64,000 nucleotides of DNA from Paenibacillus sp. FJAT-29882 (GCF_001510645.1 NZ_LMVB01000001.1:2242981-2306980), one strand, 5' to 3'; shown: positions 46,462-57,106, counted from the stretch's first letter. Numbers and translations are program-made. Notes: generated by a model from the letters alone, not told the origin.

Positions 46462-47199
46462 TCATTTTTCCTTTTGAATCTCTGCTAATAATTTTTTCTC
46501 ACTATCATTTAATGAGTAGTTTTCTAACAAATCAGGACGGCGATTCCACGTTCTTCGCAGTGTTTCCTTTGTTCGCCACTCATCAATTTTCTTGTGATTT
46601 CCGGAAATAAGCTCGTCCGGTACTTTCATACCTCTAAAATCTGACGGTCTTGTATAATGCGGATGCTCTAGCAAGCCTGTGGAAAAAGAATCATGGACTT
46701 GTGAGTCTTCATTTCCAAGCACACCTGGCAATAGCCGAACAACACTGTCAATAACGACCATTGCCCCCAGTTCACCGCCGGTTAGTACATAGTCGCCAAT
46801 TGAAATTTCATCTGTTACGACATGTTCTCTAATTCGTTCGTCGTACCCTTCGTAATGACCGCAAATGAAAATGAGATGATCTTCTTTCGCCAATTCTTCT
46901 GCCTTCCTTTGATCATAGCGTTCCCCTTGTGGGCAAAGAAGAATGACTTTTGGTTTTGTCTCGGATTGAGCGCTTAAAGCATCAACTGCATCAAAAATCG
47001 GTTGCGGCTTCAAAACCATGCCAGCTCCACCGCCATATGGATAATCATCAACAGTCGAATGCTTATTATCGGCATACTCACGAAAGTTTGTTACTTGAAA
47101 GGTTACGGCATCTTTCTCGCTAGCTTTTTTCAATATCGAAGAACCGAAAACACCTTCGAACATTTCCGGAAATAAGGAGAGGACATCAATTTTCATCAA
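46462..47199 (-). CDS. trmD: tRNA (guanine37-N1)-methyltransferase TrmD
   Basis: TrmD methylates G37 next to the anticodon, preventing frameshifts. It is 245 residues with the trefoil-knot SAM-binding region ([20 protein letters not shown]) and [16 protein letters not shown]. It overlaps the end of rimM, an arrangement common in Bacilli. Confidence 0.97.
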   Translation of the reverse strand: MMKIDVLSLFPEMFEGVFGSSILKKASEKDAVTFQVTNFREYADNKHSTVDDYPYGGGAGMVLKPQPIFDAVDALSAQSETKPKVILLCPQGERYDQRKAEELAKEDHLIFICGHYEGYDERIREHVVTDEISIGDYVLTGGELGAMVVIDSVVRLLPGVLGNEDSQVHDSFSTGLLEHPHYTRPSDFRGMKVPDELISGNHKKIDEWRTKETLRRTWNRRPDLLENYSLNDSEKKLLAEIQKEK

Positions 47200-47711
47200 T
47201 CAAGCAGCCCTTCCATAGGAGTAATGATGATCTTTTTGTTAGCTATATCCACTTCTTTTACAATTTGTTTGATATAAGGGATTAAGACGTCTTTCCCTTT
47301 TTTACCTTTCACAACCCAAACATCATTAGCACCAGGTGTTAAAATTTCATGAATTTGGCCAATTTCTTCACCAGCATCTGTGAAAATCATACACCCAATA
47401 ATTTCATGAAAATAAAATTCATTTTCATCTAGCTGACCAAGCTGTGTTTCTGGCACTTTTAATATCCCATCTCTTAAAGACTCAGCCATGTTTACATTGT
47501 AATATCCTTCAAAGGTCAACAAATCAAAATTCTTATGTTTACGATGGCTCTCAATTGTGAGTGCCATCGGTTTATCATTTCCTTTGAATAGATGTAAAAC
47601 GTTTTTGGGCTTGTAACGCTCTTCTGCAAAGTCCGTTTTAGATATGACTCGGACTTCTCCTTTGATTCCATGTGTATTTACAATTTTCCCTACATTAAAC
47701 CAATTTTCCAT
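47196..47711 (-). CDS. rimM: 16S rRNA processing factor RimM
   Basis: RimM binds S19 and helps mature the 30S head. From the ATG at 47711 it is 171 residues. The N-terminal domain begins [22 protein letters not shown]; a C-terminal PRC-barrel ([20 protein letters not shown]) ends with [23 protein letters not shown] precedes this ATG; the in-frame upstream start at 47747 overlaps ylqD and is unlikely. Confidence 0.95.
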   Translation of the reverse strand: MENWFNVGKIVNTHGIKGEVRVISKTDFAEERYKPKNVLHLFKGNDKPMALTIESHRKHKNFDLLTFEGYYNVNMAESLRDGILKVPETQLGQLDENEFYFHEIIGCMIFTDAGEEIGQIHEILTPGANDVWVVKGKKGKDVLIPYIKQIVKEVDIANKKIIITPMEGLLD

Positions 47712-47721
47712 ACTATCACCT

Positions 47722-48108
47722 CTAACGGATTTCAGAGACAACTCCATCCTTTATCACAATCGTTTTTGTGTGTATGATTTCATCCCAGTTGTCGCCTATT
47801 TCTACACTTACAATACCTTGAATTTCACGTTCTTTCAATTCGCTTCCAATTGGTAATATTTCCAATTGTTCGATTTGAAATTCTATTAGTTTAATTTTAT
47901 CTTGTCGTTGATTGACTTCTTTTTCGAAGTGGGTACGAAGACTCGCTGGTTGAAAATTTCTCGTCTTCTCTAATTTCTTCAATTCAAAGCGCAATTGTTC
48001 CGATTCTTTTTGAAGTTGAAGACGTTTTGATTTGTACTTTTCAAGGAGTTGATTCTTGCTGGTCTCTGTTAATACTTGATTAACCATGACTGATTTGATA
48101 ATTTTCAT
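47722..48108 (-). CDS. ylqD: YlqD family protein
   Basis: This 128-residue protein has a central coiled coil (about 15-75) and a C-terminal beta-rich region ([23 protein letters not shown]). It matches YlqD in B. subtilis by position (between khpA and rimM), length and pattern. Function is unknown. Confidence 0.85.
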   Translation of the reverse strand: MKIIKSVMVNQVLTETSKNQLLEKYKSKRLQLQKESEQLRFELKKLEKTRNFQPASLRTHFEKEVNQRQDKIKLIEFQIEQLEILPIGSELKEREIQGIVSVEIGDNWDEIIHTKTIVIKDGVVSEIR

Positions 48109-48317
48109 TCCAGCGCCTCCTACATGTTTGTATTTCTTTCATGCTAAACCCTTACAATGTGATATGTATAAGTTATTCAGCATTTGCGTTTTTGTTCTAT
48201 ATGTAAGATTAAACAACTTTTAATATGCATGCTTTATTATACCCAATATGTAACGATGATTTCATTGATTTGGATTTACGGCGAGTATATTTCTAGAGTG
48301 GTACTATTTTTTTATTA

Positions 48318-48345
48318 CAAAAAAAGGAGGGGTATTAACCCTCCC
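48318..48345 (-). terminator. Terminator after khpA
   Basis: GGAGGG/CCCTCC forms the stem, followed on the minus strand by TTTTTTTG. It begins directly after the khpA stop codon. Confidence 0.75.
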
Positions 48346-48576
48346 TTATTCGGAAATCTCCAAATAGATTTTCTTATGCTGTGAGGATCCTGCTGCATAT
48401 ACCACAGTCCGAATCGCCTTAGCTACACGCCCTTGTTTTCCGATGACTTTCCCCATATCCTCCCTATGAACAGAGAGGGTGTAAAGGATTCGGTCATCTT
48501 CTTCCCGAGACATTACTTGAACATCTCTCGGGTGATCGACAAGAGCTGAAACAATTGTTTCAATTAAGTCTTTCAT
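48346..48576 (-). CDS. khpA: KH-domain RNA-binding protein KhpA (YlqC)
   Basis: KhpA is a small KH-domain RNA-binding protein that partners with KhpB/EloR in related bacteria. It is 76 residues and is essentially one KH domain with the GXXG-type loop in GKVIGKQGRVAKAIRTVV. It lies 9 bp after rpsP, as in other Bacilli. Confidence 0.95.
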   Translation of the reverse strand: MKDLIETIVSALVDHPRDVQVMSREEDDRILYTLSVHREDMGKVIGKQGRVAKAIRTVVYAAGSSQHKKIYLEISE

Positions 48577-48585
48577 CTAGGAAAA

Positions 48586-48858
48586 TTACTTACCTAGTTT
48601 TGCATTGTGGAATTTCTCCATAATGCCTTGATTTGAGAATAAGTTACGTACTGTATCAGATGGTTTTGCACCGTCTTGTAACCATTTAAGAGCAAGCTCT
48701 TCGTTGATTTGAATTTGTGCAGGTTGAGTTACTGGATTGTATGTCCCAACAACTTCAATATAACGTCCATCACGTGGTGAACGAGCATCTGCAACTACGA
48801 TACGATAGAAAGGAGTCTTTTTAGCTCCCATACGTTTTAAGCGAATTTTTACTGCCAT
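48586..48858 (-). CDS. rpsP: 30S ribosomal protein S16
   Basis: S16 is an assembly protein of the 30S body. From the ATG at 48858 it is 90 residues, beginning [20 protein letters not shown], the family start. An in-frame upstream start at 48891 is rejected because relatives lack the extension and the ribosome-binding site AGGTGC lies inside it. Confidence 0.98.
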   Translation of the reverse strand: MAVKIRLKRMGAKKTPFYRIVVADARSPRDGRYIEVVGTYNPVTQPAQIQINEELALKWLQDGAKPSDTVRNLFSNQGIMEKFHNAKLGK

Positions 48859-48897
48859 TTTAAATAAGCACCTCCGAATAGTTTCACACAAGATAAT

Positions 48898-48927
48898 ATA
48901 TTATCAAATGTCTAGCATGTTTGTAAA
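48898..48927 (-). promoter_or_regulatory. Candidate promoter of rpsP
   Basis: TTTACA (48922-48927), an 18-bp spacer and TAATAT (48898-48903) with an upstream TG. The -10 lies in a 14-base palindrome GATAATATATTATC. It lies between ffh and rpsP. Confidence 0.55.
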
Positions 48928-48967
48928 GGTTTTTTTCTTAACAGACGTGTGTAATCTGTTAAAAACT

Positions 48968-50308
48968 TTACATGAATGGGAGTTTAAATCCCTTTTTCTT
49001 GCCTTTAGGCATGTTTGTAAATTGTTTCATCATCTTCTTCATGTCCTCAAACTGCTTAAGTAAGCGATTTACTTCTTGAATCGATCGTCCACTTCCCTTA
49101 GCAATTCGTTTTTTCCGACCTGAATTGATGACTTCAGGATGTTCTTTTTCTTGAAGTGTCATCGAGCGAATAATCGCTTCGACATGACCAATTTGCTTTT
49201 CATCAATAGAAAGATTATCCATCCCTTTGATCTTGTTTGCTCCAGGGAGCATTTTCAGTAAATCGTCAAGCGGACCCATATTTCTCACTTGGCCAAGTTG
49301 CTCGAGGAAATCATCGAACGTAAAAGATGCTGTTCTCATTTTTTTCTCAAGTTCTTTAGCTTTATCCTCATCGACGTTCATCTGTGCTTTCTCGATTAAA
49401 GTTAGTACATCTCCCATACCGAGAATCCTTGAAGCCATTCGTTCTGGATGGAACGCCTCTAGTGCATCCATTTTTTCACCCATTCCGACAAATTTAATCG
49501 GAGTATTTGTAACCGAACGAATAGATAAAGCTGCTCCACCTCGTGTATCCCCATCTAACTTCGTCAATACGACACCAGTCAAACCGAGCTGTTCATTGAA
49601 GCTTTGGGCAACATTGACAGCATCCTGACCAGTCATCGCATCAACAACTAGAAAAATCTCATCAGGCTTCGTCAAATCTTTAATGTCCTTCAATTCATCC
49701 ATTAAGTTTTCATCAATATGAAGTCGTCCAGCTGTATCAATCAGCACATAATCATGATGATCTTCTTTCGCCTTTTCGATCGCCTGTTTTGCTATTTCAA
49801 CAGGGCTGACTTGATCACCAAGGGAGAAAACAGGCATATTAATTTGTTTACCAAGTGTTTCTAATTGTTTGATTGCTGCTGGACGGTAAATATCAGCTGC
49901 AACGAGCATAGGCATTCGATTGTATTTCTTTCTTAAAAGATTGGCAAGCTTTCCAGTTGTTGTCGTTTTCCCCGCGCCTTGTAAACCGACCATCAAAATA
50001 ACAGTTGGCGGACGGGTAGACACGGCAATCTTACTTTGTTCGCCGCCCATCAGCTCAGTTAATTCCTCTTTAACGACTTTTATGACCTGCTGACCAGGGG
50101 TTAAGCTTTTGAGAACTTCCTGGCCTACCGCTCTCTCACTCACACGTTTGACAAAATCTTTGACAACCTTAAAGTTAACATCGGCTTCAAGAAGCGCTAA
50201 TCTAACCTCGCGCATCATTTCCTTTACGTCCGCCTCGTTAACCTTTCCTTTGCCGCGAATCTTTTGCATGGTGCCTTGCAGTCGGTCGGCTAATCCTTCA
50301 AATGCCAT
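48968..50308 (-). CDS. ffh: Signal recognition particle protein Ffh
   Basis: Ffh binds signal sequences on nascent proteins and delivers ribosomes to FtsY. It is 446 residues: an N domain, a G domain with P-loop GLQGAGKTTTTGKLA and DTAGRLHID, and a Met-rich M domain ending MKQFTNMPKGKKKGFKLPFM. It is full length and follows ylxM. Confidence 0.98.
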   Translation of the reverse strand: MAFEGLADRLQGTMQKIRGKGKVNEADVKEMMREVRLALLEADVNFKVVKDFVKRVSERAVGQEVLKSLTPGQQVIKVVKEELTELMGGEQSKIAVSTRPPTVILMVGLQGAGKTTTTGKLANLLRKKYNRMPMLVAADIYRPAAIKQLETLGKQINMPVFSLGDQVSPVEIAKQAIEKAKEDHHDYVLIDTAGRLHIDENLMDELKDIKDLTKPDEIFLVVDAMTGQDAVNVAQSFNEQLGLTGVVLTKLDGDTRGGAALSIRSVTNTPIKFVGMGEKMDALEAFHPERMASRILGMGDVLTLIEKAQMNVDEDKAKELEKKMRTASFTFDDFLEQLGQVRNMGPLDDLLKMLPGANKIKGMDNLSIDEKQIGHVEAIIRSMTLQEKEHPEVINSGRKKRIAKGSGRSIQEVNRLLKQFEDMKKMMKQFTNMPKGKKKGFKLPFM

Positions 50309-50320
50309 ACATACCGCCTC

Positions 50321-50653
50321 CTAATCTAATTTCTCAAGCTCGGAAATCGCTATTATAAGGGTTTCATGCGATAGTGAACCTTCATCCACCATCTTTTTCA
50401 CCTTGGAAATCCATTCATTACGCTCTTGAAATTTTTGGAATAGCAATAATTTCGCTTCATATTCCTCTAGCATTGCTTCAGTTCGTTTTATATTGTCATA
50501 GACTGCCTGCCTGCTTACCTCATATTCATTTGCAATCTCGCCTAGAGAGTAGTCATCCAGATAATAGAGGGACATATAGCTCTGTTGTTTTTCAGTTAAC
50601 AATGTTTGGTAGAAATCATACAGATAATTAATCCGCATTGTCTTCTCGAGCAT
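50321..50653 (-). CDS. ylxM: SRP-associated HTH protein YlxM
   Basis: YlxM is a small helix-turn-helix protein cotranscribed with ffh that modulates SRP in streptococci. It is 110 residues; the sigma-factor-like HTH reads [20 protein letters not shown]. It is the first gene after a consensus promoter and lies 12 bp before ffh. Confidence 0.95.
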   Translation of the reverse strand: MLEKTMRINYLYDFYQTLLTEKQQSYMSLYYLDDYSLGEIANEYEVSRQAVYDNIKRTEAMLEEYEAKLLLFQKFQERNEWISKVKKMVDEGSLSHETLIIAISELEKLD

Positions 50654-50699
50654 AAGTGTAACCCCCTGCCTGTTAAGTGAAAACCCTTTACAAGTTTAT

Positions 50700-50728
50700 A
50701 GTTTACCTGCTTATTATTCGGATGTCAA
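50700..50728 (-). promoter_or_regulatory. Sigma-A promoter of ylxM-ffh
   Basis: TTGACA (50723-50728, perfect -35), 17-bp spacer and TAAACT (50700-50705). Confidence 0.8.
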
Positions 50729-50824
50729 GCTGAAACCTTTACAGAATACAGTTTCTGATTTTTTTTACTTGGTGCAAACGCTACATATATTCTTCCGTTT
50801 CAGATTTACCGTTTTTTTTTAAAA

Positions 50825-50863
50825 TAGAAGTTGTTTTCAGAGATGAAATCAACTTCTATTCTT
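50825..50863 (-). terminator. Hairpin after ftsY
   Basis: AATAGAAGTTG and its exact complement form an 11-bp stem about 60 bp past ftsY. Only four Ts follow on the minus strand, so termination may be partial. Confidence 0.5.
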
Positions 50864-50924
50864 AATGTTTAGGATGTTGCCTCAAAAGAAATTAGCTTAT
50901 TTATCAGATTATCTAAGTTACGTT

Positions 50925-51911
50925 CTAGGCTTCTTGTTCGATTACATCAGCGAAAAGTCCGTACACATATTTTTCAGCATCGAATTCCTGTAAGTCATCC
51001 ATTTTTTCACCAAGACCGACGAATTTAACGGGAATTTTCAATTCATTGCGAATGGCTAGGACGATACCGCCTTTTGCAGTCCCATCAAGCTTCGTTAATA
51101 CAATTCCAGAAACATTTGTAGCTTCCTTGAATGTTTTCGCTTGAATTAACGCATTTTGTCCCGTCGTAGCATCTAAAGCAAGCAGCACTTCATGTGGGGC
51201 TCCAGGTATTTCTCTTTCAATCACACGCTTTACTTTTTCTAATTCTTTCATCAGGTTTACTTTGTTTTGAAGTCGACCTGCTGTATCACATATTAGTATA
51301 TCAGTTTTCCTCGCCTTAGCAGATTGAACAGCGTCATACATCACAGCTGCAGGATCAGATCCTTCCCCTTGCTTAATGACTTCAACACCTACACGTTCGC
51401 CCCATACTTCCAACTGTTCAATCGCTCCAGCACGGAATGTATCACCAGCAGCAAGCAGAACAGATTTACCTTCGGACTTAAATTTGTGAGCAAGTTTGCC
51501 AATTGTTGTCGTTTTCCCGACACCATTCACACCAACAAATAAAATAACAGTAAGTGCATCCTTTTGCAGATTTAATGTAGATGAGCCTTCATCATCACTG
51601 TTATAGATTTCAACCAACTTCTCAGAAATGACAGCCTGTACTTCCTTAGTATCTGAAATATTGCGACGCTTCACTTCCATTTTGAGCTCGTCAATCAATT
51701 CCATAACCGTTTCAAAACCAACATCTGCACTAATGAGAATTTCTTCTAGTTCTTCAAAAAACTCTTCATCCACTTTTCTATAACGAGCAACAAGATCATT
51801 TACTTTTCCAGCAAATGAATCTCTCGTTTTCGTTAAGCCTTCTTTAAATTTTTCGGAAACTGAATCGGTTTGTGTTGTGAATTTCTCTTTAAGCTTTTTA
51901 AAAAAACTCAT
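50925..51911 (-). CDS. ftsY: SRP receptor FtsY
   Basis: FtsY is the membrane receptor for SRP-ribosome complexes. It is 328 residues: a charged N-terminal stretch, an N domain and a G domain with P-loop GVNGVGKTTTIGKLA, and DTAGRLQNK. It is the usual short Gram-positive form without a long acidic domain. It follows smc. Confidence 0.98.
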   Translation of the reverse strand: MSFFKKLKEKFTTQTDSVSEKFKEGLTKTRDSFAGKVNDLVARYRKVDEEFFEELEEILISADVGFETVMELIDELKMEVKRRNISDTKEVQAVISEKLVEIYNSDDEGSSTLNLQKDALTVILFVGVNGVGKTTTIGKLAHKFKSEGKSVLLAAGDTFRAGAIEQLEVWGERVGVEVIKQGEGSDPAAVMYDAVQSAKARKTDILICDTAGRLQNKVNLMKELEKVKRVIEREIPGAPHEVLLALDATTGQNALIQAKTFKEATNVSGIVLTKLDGTAKGGIVLAIRNELKIPVKFVGLGEKMDDLQEFDAEKYVYGLFADVIEQEA

Positions 51912-51940
51912 CTAATCACTTCCTCCATTTATATAAAATA

Positions 51941-54900
51941 CTAAGACTTCACTAATTCTTTCGTTTCTTCCATTCGAACGGATACTAGCTTGGAAACACC
52001 TAATTCCTGCATCGTCATTCCATATAGAACATCTGAACTTTCCATCGTCCCTTTTCGATGAGTGATTACAATAAATTGTGTCTCTTCACTAAACTTTTTC
52101 AAGAATTGGCTGAACCGGAGAACGTTTGCTTCATCAAGGGCAGCTTCGACTTCATCAAGAATACAAAAAGGAACTGGACGAACTTTTAATATTGAAAACA
52201 AAAGGGCAATTGCAGTCAATGCTCTTTCACCGCCCGAAAGTAATGCAAGATTTTGCAGTTTTTTCCCAGGTGGCTGCGCAATAATCTCTACACCTGTTTG
52301 TAGAAGGTCATTGGCATCCGTCAACTTAAGCTCAGCCCTACCTCCGCCAAACAGCGCTTTAAATACTGTTTCGAATTGACTTTGAATCGCATAAAAGGTT
52401 TCGGCAAACCGCCGTTTCATTTCATCATCCATTTCATCAATCACTTGGAAAAGGGTGTCTTTAGCTGTCTGAAGGTCATCTTTCTGTTCTAAGAGGAATT
52501 GATATCGCTCTGCTACCCTATCATATTCCTCGATTGCCCCAAGATTAACCGTCCCAAGCTCTTCCACCGCAAGCTTAATTAATTTAACCTTTTTTCTCGC
52601 TTCATCTGCCTCAATCGTTAATGGATACTGCTCCATCGCTCCCTCATAGGAAAGAAAATATTCTTCACGTAAATGATTAAGTCGATTCTCAAGTTCAACA
52701 TCCAATCTGTTAAGCCGAACTTCTTCATCCTTTACTGCCTCTGCAATTCCTTTATGAACTCGCTTCTGTTCCTTACTCTCACATTCATAATCTTCTAATT
52801 GTGATTGTAAATCAACTCTTTCTTTACGTTTCTGTGCAATGAGTTTTATTGCTTCATTTTTATCAACAAGCTTATTTTGAGCAGCTGTTTCTATTATTTC
52901 CTCACCGCTTGAACTATCTGTCATCTCACTCGATAATAGAGACAGATCTTCTTGATAATCCGCTACCTTACGGATTTCTTCCATAAGGCTATTGTTAATT
53001 CGTGTATATTTTTCGGATTGATTTTGGAGCTGCTCACGCTTTGAAGCAAGCTGCACTTTTACCTCATTTGTTTCTTCAATCAGCGTTTCTTTTGACGTTT
53101 GCTGAGACTGTTTTTGCTTACTTAATGAGGAAATTTCTTCATCCAGTTTATTAATTTCAATCAAACATCGATTTAACAGTTCATTTACTTCCTGAAGTCG
53201 AGCTGATTTCTGACGAGATTCATCTAAGATAGCTTGCTTGTCCAGGTCATATAAATGCAATCGTTCATTAATATTTCGTTCCTGCAATTCAATTTCACGG
53301 ATTTCACTTTTGCATAACTGTTCCTTTAAACGGAGTGTCTCCCCAACTTTACGAATTTCCTCAATTTTTTCTTCTTCGACTGAAATATCTCGCTTTTGCT
53401 GTTTAACTTGCTGTTCAAGCAAAGCTGTCTTTTCTTCCATTGCCAAAAGCTTCCCATTCAATTCATTAAGCTCATTCTTTCTTGATAAAAGGGATGATTG
53501 CTTTTGCTTCACAGCTCCTCCAGTCATCGATCCACCTGGATTGACAATATCACCTTCCAGTGTGACGAAGCGATATTTATAAGAAGTAAGCTTCGCTAGC
53601 TCATTTGCACCCTTAAGTTCACTTGTAATGATGACGGTGCCGAGCAAGTTAGCAACTATATTCGAATACCTATTATTGAATTGAACAAGACTTTCAGCTG
53701 TCCCAATAAATGAAGGGTGATTGCTCAATAACTGAAGCTGTGAAGGTGAGAGCTCACGCGATTTTATAACAGTTAAAGGCAGAAAGGTCGCTCTACCGTA
53801 TCCATTTCGTTTCAGATAGCTGATCGCTTGTCTTGCATGATTTTCTGTATCCGTTACGATATGCTGCATGGAAGCTCCAAGTGCCGTTTCTATGGCTTGC
53901 TGATATTCTTTAGGCACTTTAATTAACTCAGCAATTGCCCCTTCCACTCCATGTAACGTATCATTCTTCGCTTTTAACACTTCTTTGACACCTTGGAAAA
54001 ATCCAGCATAATCGTCCTGCATTTCTTCAAGCATATCTTTACGGGACTTGGATTGCTGAAGGAATTGATAGGCCTGATATAGAAGCTTTTCCTGTTTTTG
54101 ATAGGTTGCTTTAATAGACTCGAGCTTTTTCTGTTCTTCCCGAAAAGAAAAAACATGCTGTTCAATTTGCTGTGTCACTTCATTGAAACCATCGAGACTG
54201 ATTACTTTCTTCTTTTCAACCTCTGCACGTTCACTGAGATATTTACCGTTTTCCTGATCAAGACGGGCATTTCTCGTTTTCTGCTGATTAAGCTGTTGTT
54301 GCAGATGCTGTGTTTCATTTCTTGCAGCAGCTTGCTTATTCAGCCATTCAATGTAGTCACTCTTCAAGGTTTCAATTGTTTCCTCAAGATTTGCGCTCAA
54401 CAGCCCTATACTTTTTTGTTTTTCATTAAGATCTTTCTGAAGCCCTTTTACATCACTCTCTAAAATCGCTAATACTTTACCTTCACGATCCTTTTCATCT
54501 TTTAGAGAAAGAATGCTTTTCTCACCATCTACAATGAATTTCTCAAGTTGATGCTTGTTTTGTGAGGCATTTTTTTTACGTTCTTTTAAAACTTCTTTAC
54601 GACCTTCAAGTTTTTCAAGCTCCTCACTTGCGTGAAGCAATACCGCCTGAAGTTCATTAACAGACTCATCCAATGCATAAATATGATCACGAATGTTTTC
54701 TACATCTGCTTCTTTTTTCTGAAGTGATATTGATAATTCCATTTCCTGATCAGTATGCCGCTTTAACTCTTGAGATAGCCTATTCCATTTTTCATGAAGT
54801 GTTTTAATTTCATGAACAGTTAAAGCAACTTCAATTTGTTTAAGATCTTCTTTTTTTTCTAAAAATTCTTTTGCCAGGGAAGATTGAATCTTTAATGGTT

Positions 54901-55507
54901 CGACCTGCGCTTCCAATTCAGAAAGAATATCCTGTACCCGGGTTAAATTTTCCTGTGTTTCAAATAGCTTATGTTCTGCCTTTTTCTTTCTGGATTTATA
55001 TTTTAATACACCAGCAGCTTCTTCAATGATGACTCTTCTTTCTTCCGCTTTACTGCTCAGTATCTCTTCGACTTTCCCTTGACTGATGATAGAGAAGGCT
55101 TCCTTGCCGAGGCCTGAATCCATAAATAAGTCAATGATATCCTTGAGTCGACAAGATTGATTATTAATCAAAAAGTCGCTGTCACCTGAACGATACACTC
55201 TTCTAGTAACACTGACTTCATGAAAGTCGATTGGAAGCGTATTGTTTTCGTTATCTAAGGTTAAAGTTACTTCAGCGAAATTAAGCGCCTTTCTTGAGTC
55301 ACTCCCAGAAAAAATGACATCCTCCATTTTCGCGCCTCTTAGTGATTTTGCAGACTGTTCACCCAATACCCAACGAACAGCATCAATAATATTACTTTTT
55401 CCGCTTCCATTTGGACCGACAATCGCTGTTACTCCCGGCACAAAATCTACGGAAACCCTTTCTGCAAAGGATTTAAATCCCACAACGTCCAATCGTTTGA
55501 GGAACAT
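51941..55507 (-). CDS. smc: Chromosome segregation/condensation ATPase SMC
   Basis: SMC organises and separates sister chromosomes with ScpA and ScpB. From the ATG at 55507 it is 1188 residues: Walker A GPNGSGKSN near residue 32, two long coiled coils, a central hinge (about 500-670, with AIETALGASMQHIV), a C-terminal ABC signature LSGGERALTAIALLF and a DEVEAALDEAN Walker B. A GAGGGGGAG site supports this start over an in-frame ATG at 55546. It lies between rnc and ftsY as in B. subtilis. Confidence 0.98.
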   Translation of the reverse strand: MFLKRLDVVGFKSFAERVSVDFVPGVTAIVGPNGSGKSNIIDAVRWVLGEQSAKSLRGAKMEDVIFSGSDSRKALNFAEVTLTLDNENNTLPIDFHEVSVTRRVYRSGDSDFLINNQSCRLKDIIDLFMDSGLGKEAFSIISQGKVEEILSSKAEERRVIIEEAAGVLKYKSRKKKAEHKLFETQENLTRVQDILSELEAQVEPLKIQSSLAKEFLEKKEDLKQIEVALTVHEIKTLHEKWNRLSQELKRHTDQEMELSISLQKKEADVENIRDHIYALDESVNELQAVLLHASEELEKLEGRKEVLKERKKNASQNKHQLEKFIVDGEKSILSLKDEKDREGKVLAILESDVKGLQKDLNEKQKSIGLLSANLEETIETLKSDYIEWLNKQAAARNETQHLQQQLNQQKTRNARLDQENGKYLSERAEVEKKKVISLDGFNEVTQQIEQHVFSFREEQKKLESIKATYQKQEKLLYQAYQFLQQSKSRKDMLEEMQDDYAGFFQGVKEVLKAKNDTLHGVEGAIAELIKVPKEYQQAIETALGASMQHIVTDTENHARQAISYLKRNGYGRATFLPLTVIKSRELSPSQLQLLSNHPSFIGTAESLVQFNNRYSNIVANLLGTVIITSELKGANELAKLTSYKYRFVTLEGDIVNPGGSMTGGAVKQKQSSLLSRKNELNELNGKLLAMEEKTALLEQQVKQQKRDISVEEEKIEEIRKVGETLRLKEQLCKSEIREIELQERNINERLHLYDLDKQAILDESRQKSARLQEVNELLNRCLIEINKLDEEISSLSKQKQSQQTSKETLIEETNEVKVQLASKREQLQNQSEKYTRINNSLMEEIRKVADYQEDLSLLSSEMTDSSSGEEIIETAAQNKLVDKNEAIKLIAQKRKERVDLQSQLEDYECESKEQKRVHKGIAEAVKDEEVRLNRLDVELENRLNHLREEYFLSYEGAMEQYPLTIEADEARKKVKLIKLAVEELGTVNLGAIEEYDRVAERYQFLLEQKDDLQTAKDTLFQVIDEMDDEMKRRFAETFYAIQSQFETVFKALFGGGRAELKLTDANDLLQTGVEIIAQPPGKKLQNLALLSGGERALTAIALLFSILKVRPVPFCILDEVEAALDEANVLRFSQFLKKFSEETQFIVITHRKGTMESSDVLYGMTMQELGVSKLVSVRMEETKELVKS

Positions 55508-55555
55508 ACTTTCTCCCCCTCTTTTCAACTCTACTCGTTGAATCATTCATTCTAT

Positions 55556-56290
55556 CTATTTCTTTGCTTCTCTAAGAGTTGATAATGCAATCTGAGCGGC
55601 ACGTTGTTCTGCTTCTTTTTTTGACTTACCGCTCCCAATCCCTAGCTCTCCATTGTTCAAGGACACTTTTGAAACAAACTCCCGGTTATGCGCTGGTCCT
55701 TTTTCATGCATAATTTGATACTCAAGTATTCCAACTCCATCTCGCTGCACGAGTTCCTGCAATTGGCTCTTATAATCCATCACATGAGAAAAAGCACCCT
55801 CATTAATTTTAGGAAACACTACTTTTTCCAAAAACTGAACGACTCTTTCAAGTCCTTGATCTAAATACAAGGCACCGATAAATGCTTCGAATACATCGGC
55901 AAGTAAAGCAGGACGCTGTCTTCCACCTGTCATTTCTTCCCCTTTTCCAAGCAAAATCAATTTACCGAATGATATATCATTCGCAAACGAAACAAGAGAA
56001 GGCTCACAAACGATTGCTGCTCTTAACTTCGTAAGTTCCCCTTCACTCATCATCGGATATTTATTGAATAAGTATTTGGATACTGTTAATTCAAGTACTG
56101 CGTCTCCTAAAAATTCAAGCCTTTCATTATCTTCATAAGGCTTCCGGCGATGCTCATTCACATAAGATGAATGGGTAAAAGCTTGCTTTAACAATTTTTC
56201 ATTAGTAAAAAGAAAACCTGTGCTTTCTTGAAATTGTTTAAACATCGAATCTTTCATTGCTGACTTCCGCTTATTTCCATTGTTTCTCAT
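55556..56290 (-). CDS. rnc: Ribonuclease III
   Basis: RNase III cuts double-stranded RNA, including rRNA precursors and the scRNA precursor of SRP. It is 244 residues with the signature [13 protein letters not shown] in the nuclease domain and a C-terminal dsRNA-binding domain ([12 protein letters not shown]... [18 protein letters not shown]). A GTGGAGGG site precedes the ATG. Confidence 0.97.
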   Translation of the reverse strand: MRNNGNKRKSAMKDSMFKQFQESTGFLFTNEKLLKQAFTHSSYVNEHRRKPYEDNERLEFLGDAVLELTVSKYLFNKYPMMSEGELTKLRAAIVCEPSLVSFANDISFGKLILLGKGEEMTGGRQRPALLADVFEAFIGALYLDQGLERVVQFLEKVVFPKINEGAFSHVMDYKSQLQELVQRDGVGILEYQIMHEKGPAHNREFVSKVSLNNGELGIGSGKSKKEAEQRAAQIALSTLREAKK

Positions 56291-56763
56291 CTTAAAAAAC
56301 CCTCCACTAACAACTCAATAATCCTAGCTAAACTAAAAACTAAAGGGAGCCCACATATCAATTTTCGCACAAGTCATACAAGAGGACCGGAAGTGTTACT
56401 CCTAATCGAAATGAATGGGCTTATGACCACGAACCAATTCGCCCGCGGTTGGACACCAAATGAATTCAGTAGTGCAAAGAAGCTTGACAAAGACAGCCAA
56501 GCTTACTTTGTATTATATCATAAGAAAAACCCATACGCCCATTCAATTGGGCATATCTCAACCAAAATTAGAGGGTGTTTTTTCGTACTAGGGATTACTC
56601 AAGTAGCCCAGTAAAATAGCAGACGAATTTTTACGCCACTCTTACTTTTTTATTCTTTAAACATACACTTTTAGTATGCCACATATTAACATCTCGCAGT
56701 TAACTATTTAAATTTGGAACAAAAACTCATATTCGTATCTGTATTCCGTTTTCTTTTGAACAT
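56291..56763. other. Gap between acpP and rnc with a candidate rnc promoter
   Basis: No convincing gene. It includes a minus-strand extended -10 (TGATATAAT, -10 at 56512-56517) that would give rnc a leader of about 215 bases. A GCCCA/TGGGC stem (56537-56552) is present. Near 56605-56635 lies a stretch resembling the left part of the element at 45775. Plus-strand frames here, one of 73 codons, have no ribosome-binding site. Confidence 0.5.
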
Positions 56764-56830
56764 ATAGAAAAAGACCAGATTCCACATTCATCATGAAGCT
56801 TCAAAATGAATGGTTTTATGGAATCTGGTC
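56764..56830 (-). terminator. Terminator of the fapR-acpP operon
   Basis: GACCAGATTCCA and its exact complement form a 12-bp outer stem with an inner CATTCAT/ATGAATG stem. TTTTTCT follows on the minus strand. It begins about 45 bp past acpP. Confidence 0.85.
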
Positions 56831-56872
56831 CTTGACTGACTACCTATAGTAGTCCGCTCCGAGATTAATTCA

Positions 56873-57106
56873 TTACATCGTGCTCTTTATGTAATTCACA
56901 GCATCTCCTACTGTTGTAAGTTTTTCTGCATCATCGTCTGAAATTTCCATGCCGAACTCGTCTTCAAGTTCCATAACTAGTTCTACTACATCAAGGGAAT
57001 CCGCACCAAGATCTTCTTTGAATGAAGCTTCTAATTTAACTTCAGCTTCTTCAACATTTAATCGGTCTACTACGATTTTCGTTACGCGTTCTAATACGTC
57101 TGCCAC
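56873..57106 (-). CDS. acpP: Acyl carrier protein
   Basis: ACP carries growing fatty acyl chains on 4'-phosphopantetheine attached to Ser37 in [12 protein letters not shown]. Starting at GTG 57106 it is 77 residues, acidic, and begins [10 protein letters not shown] like B. subtilis AcpA. I prefer this GTG because the GGGGAGGTGA site overlaps the alternative GTG at 57115. It is the last gene of the fapR operon. Confidence 0.97.
   Translation of the reverse strand: MADVLERVTKIVVDRLNVEEAEVKLEASFKEDLGADSLDVVELVMELEDEFGMEISDDDAEKLTTVGDAVNYIKSTM

Noticed and set aside
48931..48960. TTAACAGA/TCTGTTAA hairpin after ffh as a terminator
   Set aside because: On the minus strand it is followed by As rather than Ts, so it does not fit an intrinsic terminator for ffh.
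56393..56614. 73-codon plus-strand frame between acpP and rnc
   Set aside because: No ribosome-binding site, opposite to all other genes, and it overlaps the candidate rnc promoter.
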